Of a stretch of DNA of 50,168 nucleotides, positions 34,001 to 41,058 are shown piece after piece; position 1 is the first letter of the stretch; each line of letters opens with the position of its first letter. This DNA comes from CAYWVR01 sp964461715 (GTDB lineage: Bacteria > Planctomycetota > Phycisphaerae > FEN-1346), in NCBI GenBank assembly GCA_964461715.1, contig CAYWVR010000026.1, positions 1 to 50,168 on the forward strand, written 5' to 3'. The notes under the pieces are model-generated. The model was not told where the DNA came from, did not search any database, and was given only the letters and a program-made list of their open reading frames with translations. A program made the position numbers and the translations under genes.

Positions 34001-34801
34001 GCGCCGCAGGTTGGTCTTGCCGCCAAGGGTGCCGCTGCCTTCAAGGGCCACGTCCATGGCGGCGAGCGTCTCGAAGAGGGCGGCCATGGGCACCTCCTCG
34101 ACCTCGGCGACCGCGGTAGCGCCGATGCCATTAGCGCCCTGCCAGTCCTCGGAGAGGCCCTGGAGCCGGCCCTCGACGGTGCCGCGGCCCGTGTGCGTGC
34201 CCTTGGTGACCGTGTAGCTCGCGCTGAAGCGGTCGCCGTCGGGGGAGGACGTGAAGTCGGCCTTGTCGACGGTGATGAGGGCCTCTTTGGCCCGGAGGCG
34301 AAGGTCGCGAATCTCGACGGAGACGGGCAACGTGGGCGGTCGGGCCGGCTCGGGCGGCGCCTCTTGTTCCTCCTTTTCGGGCTCCTCGGGCAGGGCCTCG
34401 GGCAGCTTCCAGGCGTTCTCGACGACGACCTCGGCGTCTCGCAGGGCCACGGCTCCCATGGGACGCCGGCCCCAGAGAAGGCCCCACAGGCCCTCGTCGA
34501 GGGCCGCGTACTCGACCGTGGCCACGGGGGCTCCGTCGGAGGTGGTCATCGAGAGCCCCTGGATCTCCTGCTTGCCGAACCACGAGAGGCTGAGCGACCG
34601 CGCGGTGACACGGCTGTCGACCTGATCGCCGGCATAGCCAAGGACGCGATCGCGTACAAAGCCCGTGCCGAGGAGGTTTGGCCCCAGGACAACCAGGACG
34701 GCCAGGAGCACGACCAGAACGGCCAGGAGCCAGGGCCATTTCCGTCGGCGACGGGGGGTAGAGCCGGACGCTGTGTCGTTCGGTGAAGCTTTGCGAGACA
34801 T
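31043..34801 (-). CDS. Large AsmA-like membrane-anchored protein
   Basis: This 1252-residue protein has a short basic cytoplasmic tip, one membrane helix (about 22-41) and a very long extracytoplasmic part rich in alternating beta strands. It resembles AsmA/DUF748 family proteins: VTARSLSLSWFGKQEIQGLSM near the start, many repeats of 'xxxAxGxxxxxxG', and a C-terminal AsmA-like block IPLTGTVTEPNLAKERI. AsmA-like proteins are thought to form hydrophobic grooves that carry phospholipids between membranes. A Pro/Glu-rich tail follows. AAGGAGGG precedes the ATG. The LNS2-like lipoprotein gene lies 39 bases upstream on the same strand, so the two probably form an operon. Confidence 0.8.
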   Translation of the reverse strand: MSRKASPNDTASGSTPRRRRKWPWLLAVLVVLLAVLVVLGPNLLGTGFVRDRVLGYAGDQVDSRVTARSLSLSWFGKQEIQGLSMTTSDGAPVATVEYAALDEGLWGLLWGRRPMGAVALRDAEVVVENAWKLPEALPEEPEKEEQEAPPEPARPPTLPVSVEIRDLRLRAKEALITVDKADFTSSPDGDRFSASYTVTKGTHTGRGTVEGRLQGLSEDWQGANGIGATAVAEVEEVPMAALFETLAAMDVALEGSGTLGGKTNLRRERNGAFEAEGGWTLRDLKMTGKALSGDTVHMDKVQLAFRAITENDVLKVEDFTIESPVVRAKASGHFLMPEGGEKAQDAAPAEGGTAKLTVDLARLASMLPETLHLKENTEVTSGTLNAEVTMRTEDGGPALLVTADVTNVQGTREGRELALDPIEVRADVLRPATDFRARQIRATGPFGFLDGSGSLEDFKLLADVDLAAAVDQVAQFFDLGGMRLTGTFGGTVTTRGTYGEGVTATADGTLTDFAYGTTDAETGEADLLWEEPRVALSATADLGFDKEEALASVTVPEAKVTFAAGRLTAKADLRRASPEWSLDAEVTGSGDVGPLAQRIARLRDQPPPGATGTWTLTAHADGTLGRTMEADFAASTSDLTYAPATGEGEDPVAPKAVGDLHVTALLTTTTTKDGSRDIRVPKIEATGPGTTVTVTDLHLALAEDDLTADGGAEAHLRFAEMTDLLATFGLLSPGSRMAGTAHFDGRVATEGQRVTGKGTLKARDLDVYLADSEIEITESEVVVPMDVLYVRDQKQLGVNLVDIRSRLVSGTIKGGAAFGKGATSIRSDAALEINGASAARIFGDRLPEGLVLRDIWTVHADVSGTIPAGAETLAEQVAGLTGNGSIQIGTFEYEGLVGDQGLIAWRLGNGRIQVTRPETPSEIRVNEGVVRLDGVVDLTEAPIRYRLDQPTQIVRDVRMEGKVAEKLLVYMSPLLGYTLKEGGRLQVDLRQADLPFGDLIRTEGLLLGKLSVVGYKAELKGPLDALRKFFGVKAGQGESPLGRLLGGGATPENQEAEGGPIAEPTNFGPVPIHLENGRFHMENQSVTLRDPAFRDAGYTLKIDGSVGLDHTLDTVVIFPLTEGLLQRVGVPLTEDGLFTDVFIRIPLTGTVTEPNLAKERILPEAINAVRDTFLQGGRSLENVGDLLKDLFKKPGEGNESPPPVEGPGESPPPEGGAETPTPDEPKHPLRDLIEGLLKPKEAAPRETEPKPK

Positions 34802-34840
34802 GATGCGCCCTCCTTGGCCCGGCCGGGCGGGGCGGGATTG

Positions 34841-35797
34841 TCAGCGATTGCTGGAACGAGCTTCGGCAGCCCGGGCGCGGAGTTCCGCAGCCACGGCCGA
34901 AGGAGGGAATCGCGCGCCCGACGTGATGCCGCGCTCCACGTCCTTCCAGCTCGTCACGACCTGGATGGCTTCCGGCAAAGCGTCGATCTTTTTGGCCCGC
35001 TCCTCCAGGTCTTTCGGGCCCTCGGGGATCGGGGGGATGAGGTACGATGCGAGCCCGTTGTCGTGGTAGGCAAGGGCATCGCCGATCTTGTCGCCCACAC
35101 CCACCTGGATCGCCGTAAACCGCTTCTTGAGGTCGGCGATCATGGCGGTCTTGAAGTCGCGGCTGCCCTTCAGGAACCCCCGGACCGTCGACAGGAGCAT
35201 CGGCCCCCGGGGGTACCCATGGTCTTCGAGCCAGGACTTGCTCTTGGGTCCGAAGTACTCCGGACGGTGCGTCAGGTAGACGACCGAGTACCGCTCGGCC
35301 AGCCGGTCCATGACCTCGGGCGAATGCGGCATCGGCTCAGGGTCGCCCGCCAGGACCGTCTCAAACCCGGAGGCCACCAGTGTCTTATCGAGGTCGACGA
35401 CCATCATCGGGGCGTCGGCCGGGCGGCAGGCGACCAGCACCTCCGTCGGCCTCGGCGGAAGGTCCTCCAGCCCGATCGGGGCGACCTCGGCTGTAAAGAC
35501 GTAGTTGCCCGGCGAGGGGGGCGTGAAGGTGACGCGGGCCACGCCCTCGGCGTCGGTTTCGGCGGCCGCGAAGAGGTCTCCGCCGCGGTGGAAACGGACG
35601 GTGACGCCTTCCTTGTCGCGGAGGAAATCGCCTCCCTGGAGACGGGCTCGGACGGGCACCTCCTCGCCGGGCAGGGCCAGGGTGTCGAAAGCCGTGAAGA
35701 GGTAGCCTCGCTCGGCCCCCAGGAGCAGGTCTTGGGCCCCGCATCCGGCCGCCGCGAGGGTCAGGCACAGCGACAGGCATATCAAGGTGTGTCTCAT
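34841..35797 (-). CDS. Lipin/LNS2-like HAD lipoprotein phosphatase
   Basis: This 318-residue lipoprotein has a lipobox at C19 (AAAGC). An Ig-like N-terminal domain (about 30-125) ends in SPGNYVFTAEV. A C-terminal HAD domain matches the LNS2/lipin pattern. Motif I is DLDKTL (D135, D137, T139). Motif II is YLTHRP (174-179), followed by GYPRGPMLLST. Motif III has the FK pair (K216). Motif IV is GDKIGD (235-240). Lipins are phosphatidate phosphatases with DxDxT; here all HAD residues are kept, so catalysis is likely. The substrate is not shown. AAGGAG precedes the ATG. A paralogue lies at 37873-38871. Confidence 0.82.
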   Translation of the reverse strand: MRHTLICLSLCLTLAAAGCGAQDLLLGAERGYLFTAFDTLALPGEEVPVRARLQGGDFLRDKEGVTVRFHRGGDLFAAAETDAEGVARVTFTPPSPGNYVFTAEVAPIGLEDLPPRPTEVLVACRPADAPMMVVDLDKTLVASGFETVLAGDPEPMPHSPEVMDRLAERYSVVYLTHRPEYFGPKSKSWLEDHGYPRGPMLLSTVRGFLKGSRDFKTAMIADLKKRFTAIQVGVGDKIGDALAYHDNGLASYLIPPIPEGPKDLEERAKKIDALPEAIQVVTSWKDVERGITSGARFPPSAVAAELRARAAEARSSNR

Positions 35798-35826
35798 CGG
35801 TCTCTCCTTCGCTACCGTCCGACTCC

Positions 35827-35855
35827 AAGCTAATCGGACCGCGCGGCCAAGTCAA
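35827..35855 (-). promoter_or_regulatory. Predicted promoter of the LNS2-AsmA operon
   Basis: TTGACT (35850-35855), 17 bases, TAGCTT (35827-35832). Only the key TA---T positions of the -10 match. The paralogue at 38.9 kb has the same layout, including CCGAT just before the -10, which raises confidence in both. Confidence 0.5.
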
Positions 35856-35886
35856 CAACCAGGTGAGATGGCGGCGTCCGGAAGCG

Positions 35887-35915
35887 TTGCCCTGCGGGCT
35901 CGCGTCCGGTATCAT
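35887..35915 (+). promoter_or_regulatory. Promoter of the UVR-motif protein gene
   Basis: TTGCCC (35887-35892), 17 bases, TATCAT (35910-35915), placing a start near 35922, about 21 bases before the ATG at 35943. It is divergent from the LNS2-AsmA promoter. Confidence 0.6.
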
Positions 35916-35942
35916 ACGTGTGTGAGCGAACGAGGGGAAACG

Positions 35943-36701
35943 ATGTTCGACGACCTCCGACCGCTGCTCGACCGATGGCCCTATGACCCGGAGCAGACGG
36001 TCCGCATGATCGTGGGCCGCGACGGCCGCCGCAAGCTCCAGGTCCGCCTGCCTGTCGGCATCGAGCAGTACGAGCTGAACGGGCGTCCGGACGGCGCCCG
36101 GCCCCGGGCCGGCGACTCGCTCCTTGCGTACTGGGAGCGGCGGCTGCGGCTGTACCGCCGGCGTCACGGATCGGATCGGGGCTTCCGCATCCCGGAGGAT
36201 GCGTGCGTTGAGCTGCGGGAAGAGTCGCTCCTCTACTACTACCGCTACGTGCTGCTCTTCCAGATCGGGGAGTACGGCCGCTGTGCCCGCGACACGGCCC
36301 GAAACCTGCGATGCCTGGACCTGATCGGCCAGTACGCGGAGGATGCGGAGGACCGTGAGTCCCTGGAGCAGTACCGCCCCTATATCCTCCGGATGCACCG
36401 GGCCAGCCGTGCCCTGCTGGCCATGCGCCGGCGCCAGTACGAGATCGCCTTGCGCGAGCTGGAAATGGGGCTCCAGGCCATCGAGAACCTGCCGGCCGTC
36501 GGCGGCATGGGGTACGAGTTTGAGAAGAAGCGGTCTGTCTCGTTCCTCAAGCAACTGAGGCAGGAGATCCGGCGGAATCGCCCGCTGACGCTTCGCCAGA
36601 GGCTGGAGCGGCGCCTGTCACGGGCCGTCAGGAACGAGGAATACGAGCTGGCGGCCGAGCTCCGGGATCGCATCGAGACGTTGCCCAACGACGCCAAGTA
36701 G
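35943..36701 (+). CDS. UVR-motif protein of unknown function
   Basis: This 252-residue, probably cytoplasmic protein has a helix-rich middle (TPR-like: YYRYVLLFQIGEYGRCARDTARNL, RQYEIALRELEMGLQAI) and a C-terminal UvrB/UvrC (UVR) motif: LERRLSRAVRNEEYELAAELRDRI (about 220-246). The UVR motif mediates contacts between UvrB and UvrC and is also found in McsA and Clp-type adaptors. The N-terminal LQVRLPVGIEQYELNGRPDG block recurs in related hypothetical proteins, as far as I recall. I chose ATG 35943, with GAGGGGAAACG upstream; an upstream GTG lacks such a site. It converges with the next gene, leaving a three-base gap. Confidence 0.72.
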   Translation: MFDDLRPLLDRWPYDPEQTVRMIVGRDGRRKLQVRLPVGIEQYELNGRPDGARPRAGDSLLAYWERRLRLYRRRHGSDRGFRIPEDACVELREESLLYYYRYVLLFQIGEYGRCARDTARNLRCLDLIGQYAEDAEDRESLEQYRPYILRMHRASRALLAMRRRQYEIALRELEMGLQAIENLPAVGGMGYEFEKKRSVSFLKQLRQEIRRNRPLTLRQRLERRLSRAVRNEEYELAAELRDRIETLPNDAK

Positions 36702-36704
36702 CGG

Positions 36705-37847
36705 CTACCTCCCCTGTGCCACCTGCTTCATCGACACGTTGTCGAACTCGTAGATGCCGGGGGGCCAGTAGGCGTAGATCATCAGCCGGACGAACTCTAC
36801 GGGCGCCTGGGTGTCGTCGGGAATCTCGACGATCCGCACGTTATGCTTCCACGCGTCGGTGTCCGTCAGCGACCGCAGGGCCAGGTACGCGTCGTAGACC
36901 ACCCGCTTCTCGCCGCCCACGTCGGCGTAGCCGCGGATAAAGAGCTTCGGAAAGAAGAAATCGGTGCTGCGGCCGCGGTAGTCGATCTCGACCTTGTAGG
37001 CCTGGCCGGGCTCGACGGGGATGGGGCCGGAGGGGTAGGAGACGCCGTAGATGCCCGCGACCGTGTTGTACTTCGGTCCGGAGGTGGGCGTCTTGGCGGG
37101 GGCGGACTCCGGCTCGGCCCCGGCCTTCCAGGCCTTCCGCCACGCGACCCACTCGTCGTGATAGACGTCGGTGTCGATTTTCAGACACTTGCCGGTGGGC
37201 CCCGGGATGCGGAAGGTCGTGAGCCCGTCGAGACGGTCCCACCCGGTGGGGTGCTGGACGCCCTTCTCGAAGCCGCCATTGGGCGCCCGGTTGGGCCCCG
37301 TCGTGGGAACGTTGGCGTCGGCTTCGGGGGTGGCCTCGGGAGCGGGCTTCTTGCGGCGGCCGGTGAGCTGCTCGAGAATCTTGTCCTGCAAGGGGTTCAG
37401 GAGCTGGGGCTCGGCGGCCGCGAGCGACTCGGCCATCGCCTGCATCTGACCGCCTCGCACGTCCACGCCGCGGGCCTTGATCGCGAGGCCGTCGCCCTCG
37501 GGCCGCACCTCGCCCCAGAGGCCAAGGTGGGCCGCGAAGCGTTCCTTGACGAGGATGGCGACGGTCGCGGGGGGCGTCCCGAGGGTGGGCATCTCCGCAC
37601 CGCTCATGGCGTCGCGGGTGCTCATGCGGTCGACGATGACGAGTCCCAGCCGCTTGGCCCGCAAACGAAGCTTCTCGGCAAAGGCCCGCCCCGCTTTGCC
37701 GCCGTCGGGGGAGGTGAACGGGAAGACGACGAGGACGACCTCTTCCTCGACGGGCGGCCGGGCGGCCAGAACCGGACCGGCCACCAGAAGGCACGCCAGC
37801 GGGACGAGCCATCGCATCGTCTGCTTCGTCCTCCTTGCCTGACTCAT
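36705..37847 (-). CDS. Secreted protein with TolB/CsgG-like N-terminus and carbohydrate-binding-like C-terminus
   Basis: This 380-residue protein has a signal peptide (MRWLVPLACLLVAGPVLA). The first half (about 30-155) looks like the alpha/beta domain of TolB-N, CsgG or LpoB-type proteins: VVLVVFPFTSPDGGKAGRAFAEKL, LVIVDR. The second half (about 185-378) has the layout of an all-beta carbohydrate-binding domain: APNGGFEKGVQHPTGWDRLDG, VEPGQAYKVEIDYRGRS, GIYEFDNVSMK. The function is unknown. ATG 37847 has GGGAG upstream; a second ATG, ten codons in, also follows AGGAGG and directly starts the signal peptide. It is probably co-transcribed with the LNS2 paralogue upstream. Confidence 0.65.
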   Translation of the reverse strand: MSQARRTKQTMRWLVPLACLLVAGPVLAARPPVEEEVVLVVFPFTSPDGGKAGRAFAEKLRLRAKRLGLVIVDRMSTRDAMSGAEMPTLGTPPATVAILVKERFAAHLGLWGEVRPEGDGLAIKARGVDVRGGQMQAMAESLAAAEPQLLNPLQDKILEQLTGRRKKPAPEATPEADANVPTTGPNRAPNGGFEKGVQHPTGWDRLDGLTTFRIPGPTGKCLKIDTDVYHDEWVAWRKAWKAGAEPESAPAKTPTSGPKYNTVAGIYGVSYPSGPIPVEPGQAYKVEIDYRGRSTDFFFPKLFIRGYADVGGEKRVVYDAYLALRSLTDTDAWKHNVRIVEIPDDTQAPVEFVRLMIYAYWPPGIYEFDNVSMKQVAQGR

Positions 37848-37872
37848 CGGCCGCTCCCGTTCCGCCTGGCGT

Positions 37873-38871
37873 TCAGTCGTCGTACCGTTCGGTGCGCAGG
37901 CTGCGGAGCGTGTCGCGGAGACGCCGGACGAAGTCGCGCTTGGGATACGCCTTGTCGCGGAAGACGATGTCGGCCACTTGGCTCCAGTTGGTGACGACGT
38001 GGACTTCGTCGGGAAGGGCGGCCAGTTCCTTCCGCACGTCCTCGTATTCCTCCGGGTCCCGCTCCGACCAGTCGACGTGGAGGATGAGGATCGACATGAG
38101 GCCGTTCTCGACGTAGGCCCGGGCGTCGGAGAACTTGTCGCCGATGCCCAACTGCACGCGTGGGAAGGTCTTCTTGAGGTCGGCCAGTCGCTCCAGCTTG
38201 TACGATCCGCTCCCGGCCAGCAACCCGCCCAGGGTGCTCGTCAGGACCGGCGCCCGTGGGAAACCGTGGTCCGTGAGCCATTGCTTGCTGTCCGTGCCGA
38301 GGAAGTCGGGTCGGTGTGTGAGGTAGACGATCGTGTGGGTGCGGGCCAGCCGCTTGACGACGAGCGCCGAGCCGTCCATCGGCTTCGCTCCGCCCACGAG
38401 CACGCGGAGGAAGCTGCTTGCGACGACCGTCTTGTCGAGGTCGATGATGGCGATGGGCGTATCCGCCGGACGGACCGCAACCAACAGCGTGGCCGGGGCC
38501 ACGGGCGTCTCCGGCATGTCGTCGGGATGGACGCGGACCGTACACTCGTAATCGCCCGTCTCTTCGGGGGCGCGCCAGAGGAACGTGGCGTTGCCGTCTT
38601 CGTCGGTGCGGATCTCGGCGACCTTCTCCTCGCCGCGCAGGAACTGCAGGCGCCGCTCTTCCAGTCCGGCCAGCCGCAGGTCGGACCGCAGGCTGGCCTT
38701 GATGGGCACCTCGGCCCCCGGCGTCGCGATCTCGTCGTACGTCAGGATCAGGGGATCGAGCCGGTCGCGGACCTTGTCGAGGATGTCGCCCAGCCCACCG
38801 CGCGCCGCCATCCCCGCCGCCGTCAGTGCGGCGACGGCCAGTGCACCCCACAACCAGCCGCGCGTTCTCAT
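37873..38871 (-). CDS. Lipin/LNS2-like HAD protein, paralogue
   Basis: This 332-residue protein is clearly a paralogue of 34841-35797: an N-terminal hydrophobic segment (signal anchor, no lipobox Cys), an Ig-like domain (about 45-120; FLWRAPEETGDYECTV) and the HAD/LNS2 domain. Motif I is DLDKTV (D144, D146, T148). YLTHRP is at 183-188, the FK-like pair is YK (K225) and motif IV is GDKFSD (244-249). All catalytic residues are present. It would act outside the cytoplasm, probably attached to the inner membrane. No ribosome site precedes the ATG; the promoter would start transcription at or near the ATG itself, so the mRNA may be leaderless. Confidence 0.8.
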   Translation of the reverse strand: MRTRGWLWGALAVAALTAAGMAARGGLGDILDKVRDRLDPLILTYDEIATPGAEVPIKASLRSDLRLAGLEERRLQFLRGEEKVAEIRTDEDGNATFLWRAPEETGDYECTVRVHPDDMPETPVAPATLLVAVRPADTPIAIIDLDKTVVASSFLRVLVGGAKPMDGSALVVKRLARTHTIVYLTHRPDFLGTDSKQWLTDHGFPRAPVLTSTLGGLLAGSGSYKLERLADLKKTFPRVQLGIGDKFSDARAYVENGLMSILILHVDWSERDPEEYEDVRKELAALPDEVHVVTNWSQVADIVFRDKAYPKRDFVRRLRDTLRSLRTERYDD

Positions 38872-38877
38872 GTCTTG

Positions 38878-38906
38878 AGCCTAATCGGGGTCCCGGGATG
38901 GGTCAA
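38878..38906 (-). promoter_or_regulatory. Predicted promoter of the second LNS2-like gene
   Basis: TTGACC (38901-38906), 17 bases, TAGGCT (38878-38883). Transcription would start about seven bases further left, at the ATG (38871). The spacer ends in CCGAT, like the promoter at 35827-35855. Confidence 0.5.
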
Positions 38907-38934
38907 TCTCTTTCAGAGATCGGCCGGCCGGCGC

Positions 38935-38964
38935 TTGACGGCTATCCGGCCGCCGGGCTACAGT
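38935..38964 (+). promoter_or_regulatory. Promoter of the PHP phosphoesterase operon
   Basis: TTGACG (38935-38940), 18 bases, TACAGT (38959-38964), giving a start near 38971 and a leader of about 32 bases with the site AAAGGA before the ATG. Confidence 0.65.
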
Positions 38965-39002
38965 GAGCGGCTCCGTCCCGACGGAACCAGCGAAAGGATC
39001 GC

Positions 39003-39896
39003 ATGCCGCGCAAGCTGCCCTTCACGGACATGGTCGACCTGCACGTCCACTCCAGCGCCTCGGACGGCGTTCGAAGGCCGCGCGAGGTCGTCCGCCACGC
39101 CGCCGACCTAGGCCTCAAGGCCCTGGCCCTGACGGACCACGACACGGTGGCCGGTGTTGCCGAGGCCGAGGCCGCGGGGAAGGAACTCGGCGTCGAGGTC
39201 ATCCCCGGCGTCGAAATCTCGGCCGAGTTCGAGGACGGGGCCTGCCACCTCTGCGGGTACTGGATCGACCCGGCCGAGCCGCACCTGGCCAAAGTTCTGG
39301 CGACGGCCCAAGGTGGGCGCGACCGGCGGAATCGCGAGATTCTTGGGCGGCTGAACGATCTGGGCGTCGCCCTCACGATGGACGAGGTCGTCGGCCAGGC
39401 GGGCGAGGAGGGCACCGTCACGCGGGCCCATTTCGCCCGCGCCATGCTCGAACGGGGCCTGGTGAAGAGCTGGGACGAGGCCTTCGACCGGTATCTCGCG
39501 CGCGGGGCCCCCGCGTTCGTTTACCGCAAACGGGTCGGACCCGAAGAGGCCATTGTCGCTATCCACCACGCCGGCGGGCTGGCTGTGCTCGCCCATCCGC
39601 GTCAGCTCAACCGCTCCCTGGCCCATACCGAGGAGACGATCGCCCGTCTCGCCGAAGCCGGCCTCGACGGCGTGGAGACCCAAAGCCCCGACCATTCTCC
39701 GACCCTCGGACGCCACTATCACGAGATCGCCGAGCGCCACGGTCTCCTGGAGACAGGCGGCACGGACTGGCACGGCCGAGCGGACTCACAGATTCGTCTC
39801 GGCACGGGGACGGGGCGCGTCTCCGTCCGCTACGACGTGGTCGAAGCCATGAAGGTTCGCCTGGCGGTCCGCCGAGCGGGGAAGAATAGCGCATGA
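39003..39896 (+). CDS. PHP-domain phosphoesterase
   Basis: This 297-residue protein has the PHP metal motifs: DLHVHSSASDG (H14, H16), LALTDHDTVAG, VEVIPGVEIS, VLAHPRQLNR and a final GGTDWHGR. These make a trinuclear metal site. The length and motif set are like the 3',5'-nucleoside bisphosphate phosphatase / YciV (RNase AM) group, which degrades pAp or short 5' RNA ends; the exact substrate is unproven here. GAAAGGATCGC precedes the ATG. Its stop overlaps the ATG of the next gene by four bases (ATGA). Confidence 0.9.
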   Translation: MPRKLPFTDMVDLHVHSSASDGVRRPREVVRHAADLGLKALALTDHDTVAGVAEAEAAGKELGVEVIPGVEISAEFEDGACHLCGYWIDPAEPHLAKVLATAQGGRDRRNREILGRLNDLGVALTMDEVVGQAGEEGTVTRAHFARAMLERGLVKSWDEAFDRYLARGAPAFVYRKRVGPEEAIVAIHHAGGLAVLAHPRQLNRSLAHTEETIARLAEAGLDGVETQSPDHSPTLGRHYHEIAERHGLLETGGTDWHGRADSQIRLGTGTGRVSVRYDVVEAMKVRLAVRRAGKNSA

Positions 39897-40216
39897 GAAC
39901 CGCGTGCCTCATCGGCTGTGCGCTGCTGGTCGGCGGATGCGCGGCCGCCCCCGAACGCGACTCCGAAGGATGGCGGGTGCTCCTGGATGAGCGGGGGCTG
40001 AAGGGGTGGCGCGTCCTGGAGGCAGGCGACCCGATGACCGGCATCGCCTGGATGGGGCACGTGCCGCGCGCCGACCGCCGGTTCGACATCTGGTTGGAGC
40101 AGGAGCCCGCCACGCCTCTCGACCTCGCCACGTGGTATACGAGCGCTTCCGTGCGCGACGTGCGCGTGCGCCGACTCGATCCCGCGGCTACTCGTATGCC
40201 ACGTCCAAGTCCTTGA
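39893..40216 (+). CDS. Small lipoprotein of unknown function
   Basis: This 107-residue protein has a short signal peptide and a lipobox LVGGC (C16). The mature part is polar (GWRVLLDERGLKGWRVLEAGDP, DIWLEQEP) with no known domain. The ATG overlaps the PHP gene stop (ATGA), a sign of coupling. The last 29 bases overlap the 3' end of the convergent TIM-barrel gene, so the C-terminal residues are doubtful as conserved sequence. The gene may be truncated or simply small. The lipoprotein call is moderate and the function is unknown. Confidence 0.6.
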   Translation: MRTACLIGCALLVGGCAAAPERDSEGWRVLLDERGLKGWRVLEAGDPMTGIAWMGHVPRADRRFDIWLEQEPATPLDLATWYTSASVRDVRVRRLDPAATRMPRPSP

Positions 40217-41009
40217 GGATGGCCTTCAGGGCCTGAACGGCGGACTTGAAGAGCTCCGGTCCGCTGAACCCCTTCATCTTGCCGGCGACCTTGAGGTGCG
40301 GTTCCAGGGAGAGGAAACCGTCATAGCCGCGGGCGCAAAGGGCGTCACGCAGAATCTCCTTGACGCTGCCGTCGCCCTCGCCGGCGGGGGTCACCTTGCC
40401 GCTGCCCTTCAGGGCGTCCTTGATGTGGAAGTAGACGACGTGATCCCGGAGGACCGGCCACGCCTGGGCCGGGTCGACTCCGTCCTGGACGAAGTTCGCG
40501 GGGTCGAAGATGAGACCCAGGCCGGGGACGTTCTCGGCGAGGTCGCGGCAGCCCTCGATGCCGGAGCCGTAGATGCCCTTCTCGTTCTCGTGCAGGAGCT
40601 GAGCGGGCCGTCCCTCGGCCGTCTCGACCTGCTCGCGGAGGCGGCGGACGACCTCGTCGCGGTGATCGGCGATCTTCTCGCCCTCGGGCGGATAGTAGCT
40701 GAACAGGCGGATGTAGGGGGCGCCGAAGTACTCGGCCGCGTCCAGGGCCACCTTGAACCGCTCGACGTGGTCCTCCCACGGCTCGTCGATGCGGACCTTG
40801 CCGATGGGCGACCCGATGGCCGAAACGCCGATGCCCGCCTCGTCGAGCTTGCCCTTGGCGTTGGCCCGCTCCGCGTCCGTCAGGTCCAGGACGTTCTTGT
40901 CCCAGATGCCGCGCAGCTCCAGGAACTTCATGTCCTCGCTGGCGAGGGTCTGAATCTGGAGGTCAAGGTCGGGGCCGATCTCGTCGGCGAAACCGCTCAG
41001 CTGGATCAT
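40188..41009 (-). CDS. Sugar phosphate isomerase/epimerase family protein
   Basis: This 273-residue TIM-barrel protein of the xylose-isomerase-like superfamily has the expected metal ligands: FLELRGIWDKNV, a LLHENEKGIYG strand, LIFDPANFVQDG, VVYFHIKDALKGSGK and LSLEPHL. The pattern ADEIGPDLDLQIQ at the start and the E...D...H...E ligand order fit epimerases or isomerases acting on sugars or inositol derivatives. I chose ATG 41007-41009, because GAGAGGAG lies eight bases before it; a GTG nine bases upstream overlaps that site. It follows the related gene at 41059-41826, 49 bases downstream of it, on the same strand. Confidence 0.87.
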   Translation of the reverse strand: MIQLSGFADEIGPDLDLQIQTLASEDMKFLELRGIWDKNVLDLTDAERANAKGKLDEAGIGVSAIGSPIGKVRIDEPWEDHVERFKVALDAAEYFGAPYIRLFSYYPPEGEKIADHRDEVVRRLREQVETAEGRPAQLLHENEKGIYGSGIEGCRDLAENVPGLGLIFDPANFVQDGVDPAQAWPVLRDHVVYFHIKDALKGSGKVTPAGEGDGSVKEILRDALCARGYDGFLSLEPHLKVAGKMKGFSGPELFKSAVQALKAILKDLDVAYE

Positions 41010-41058
41010 CGCAACCACTCCTCTCGGGGATCAAAGGGGTTTCGTGGGGCCGTGTCGC

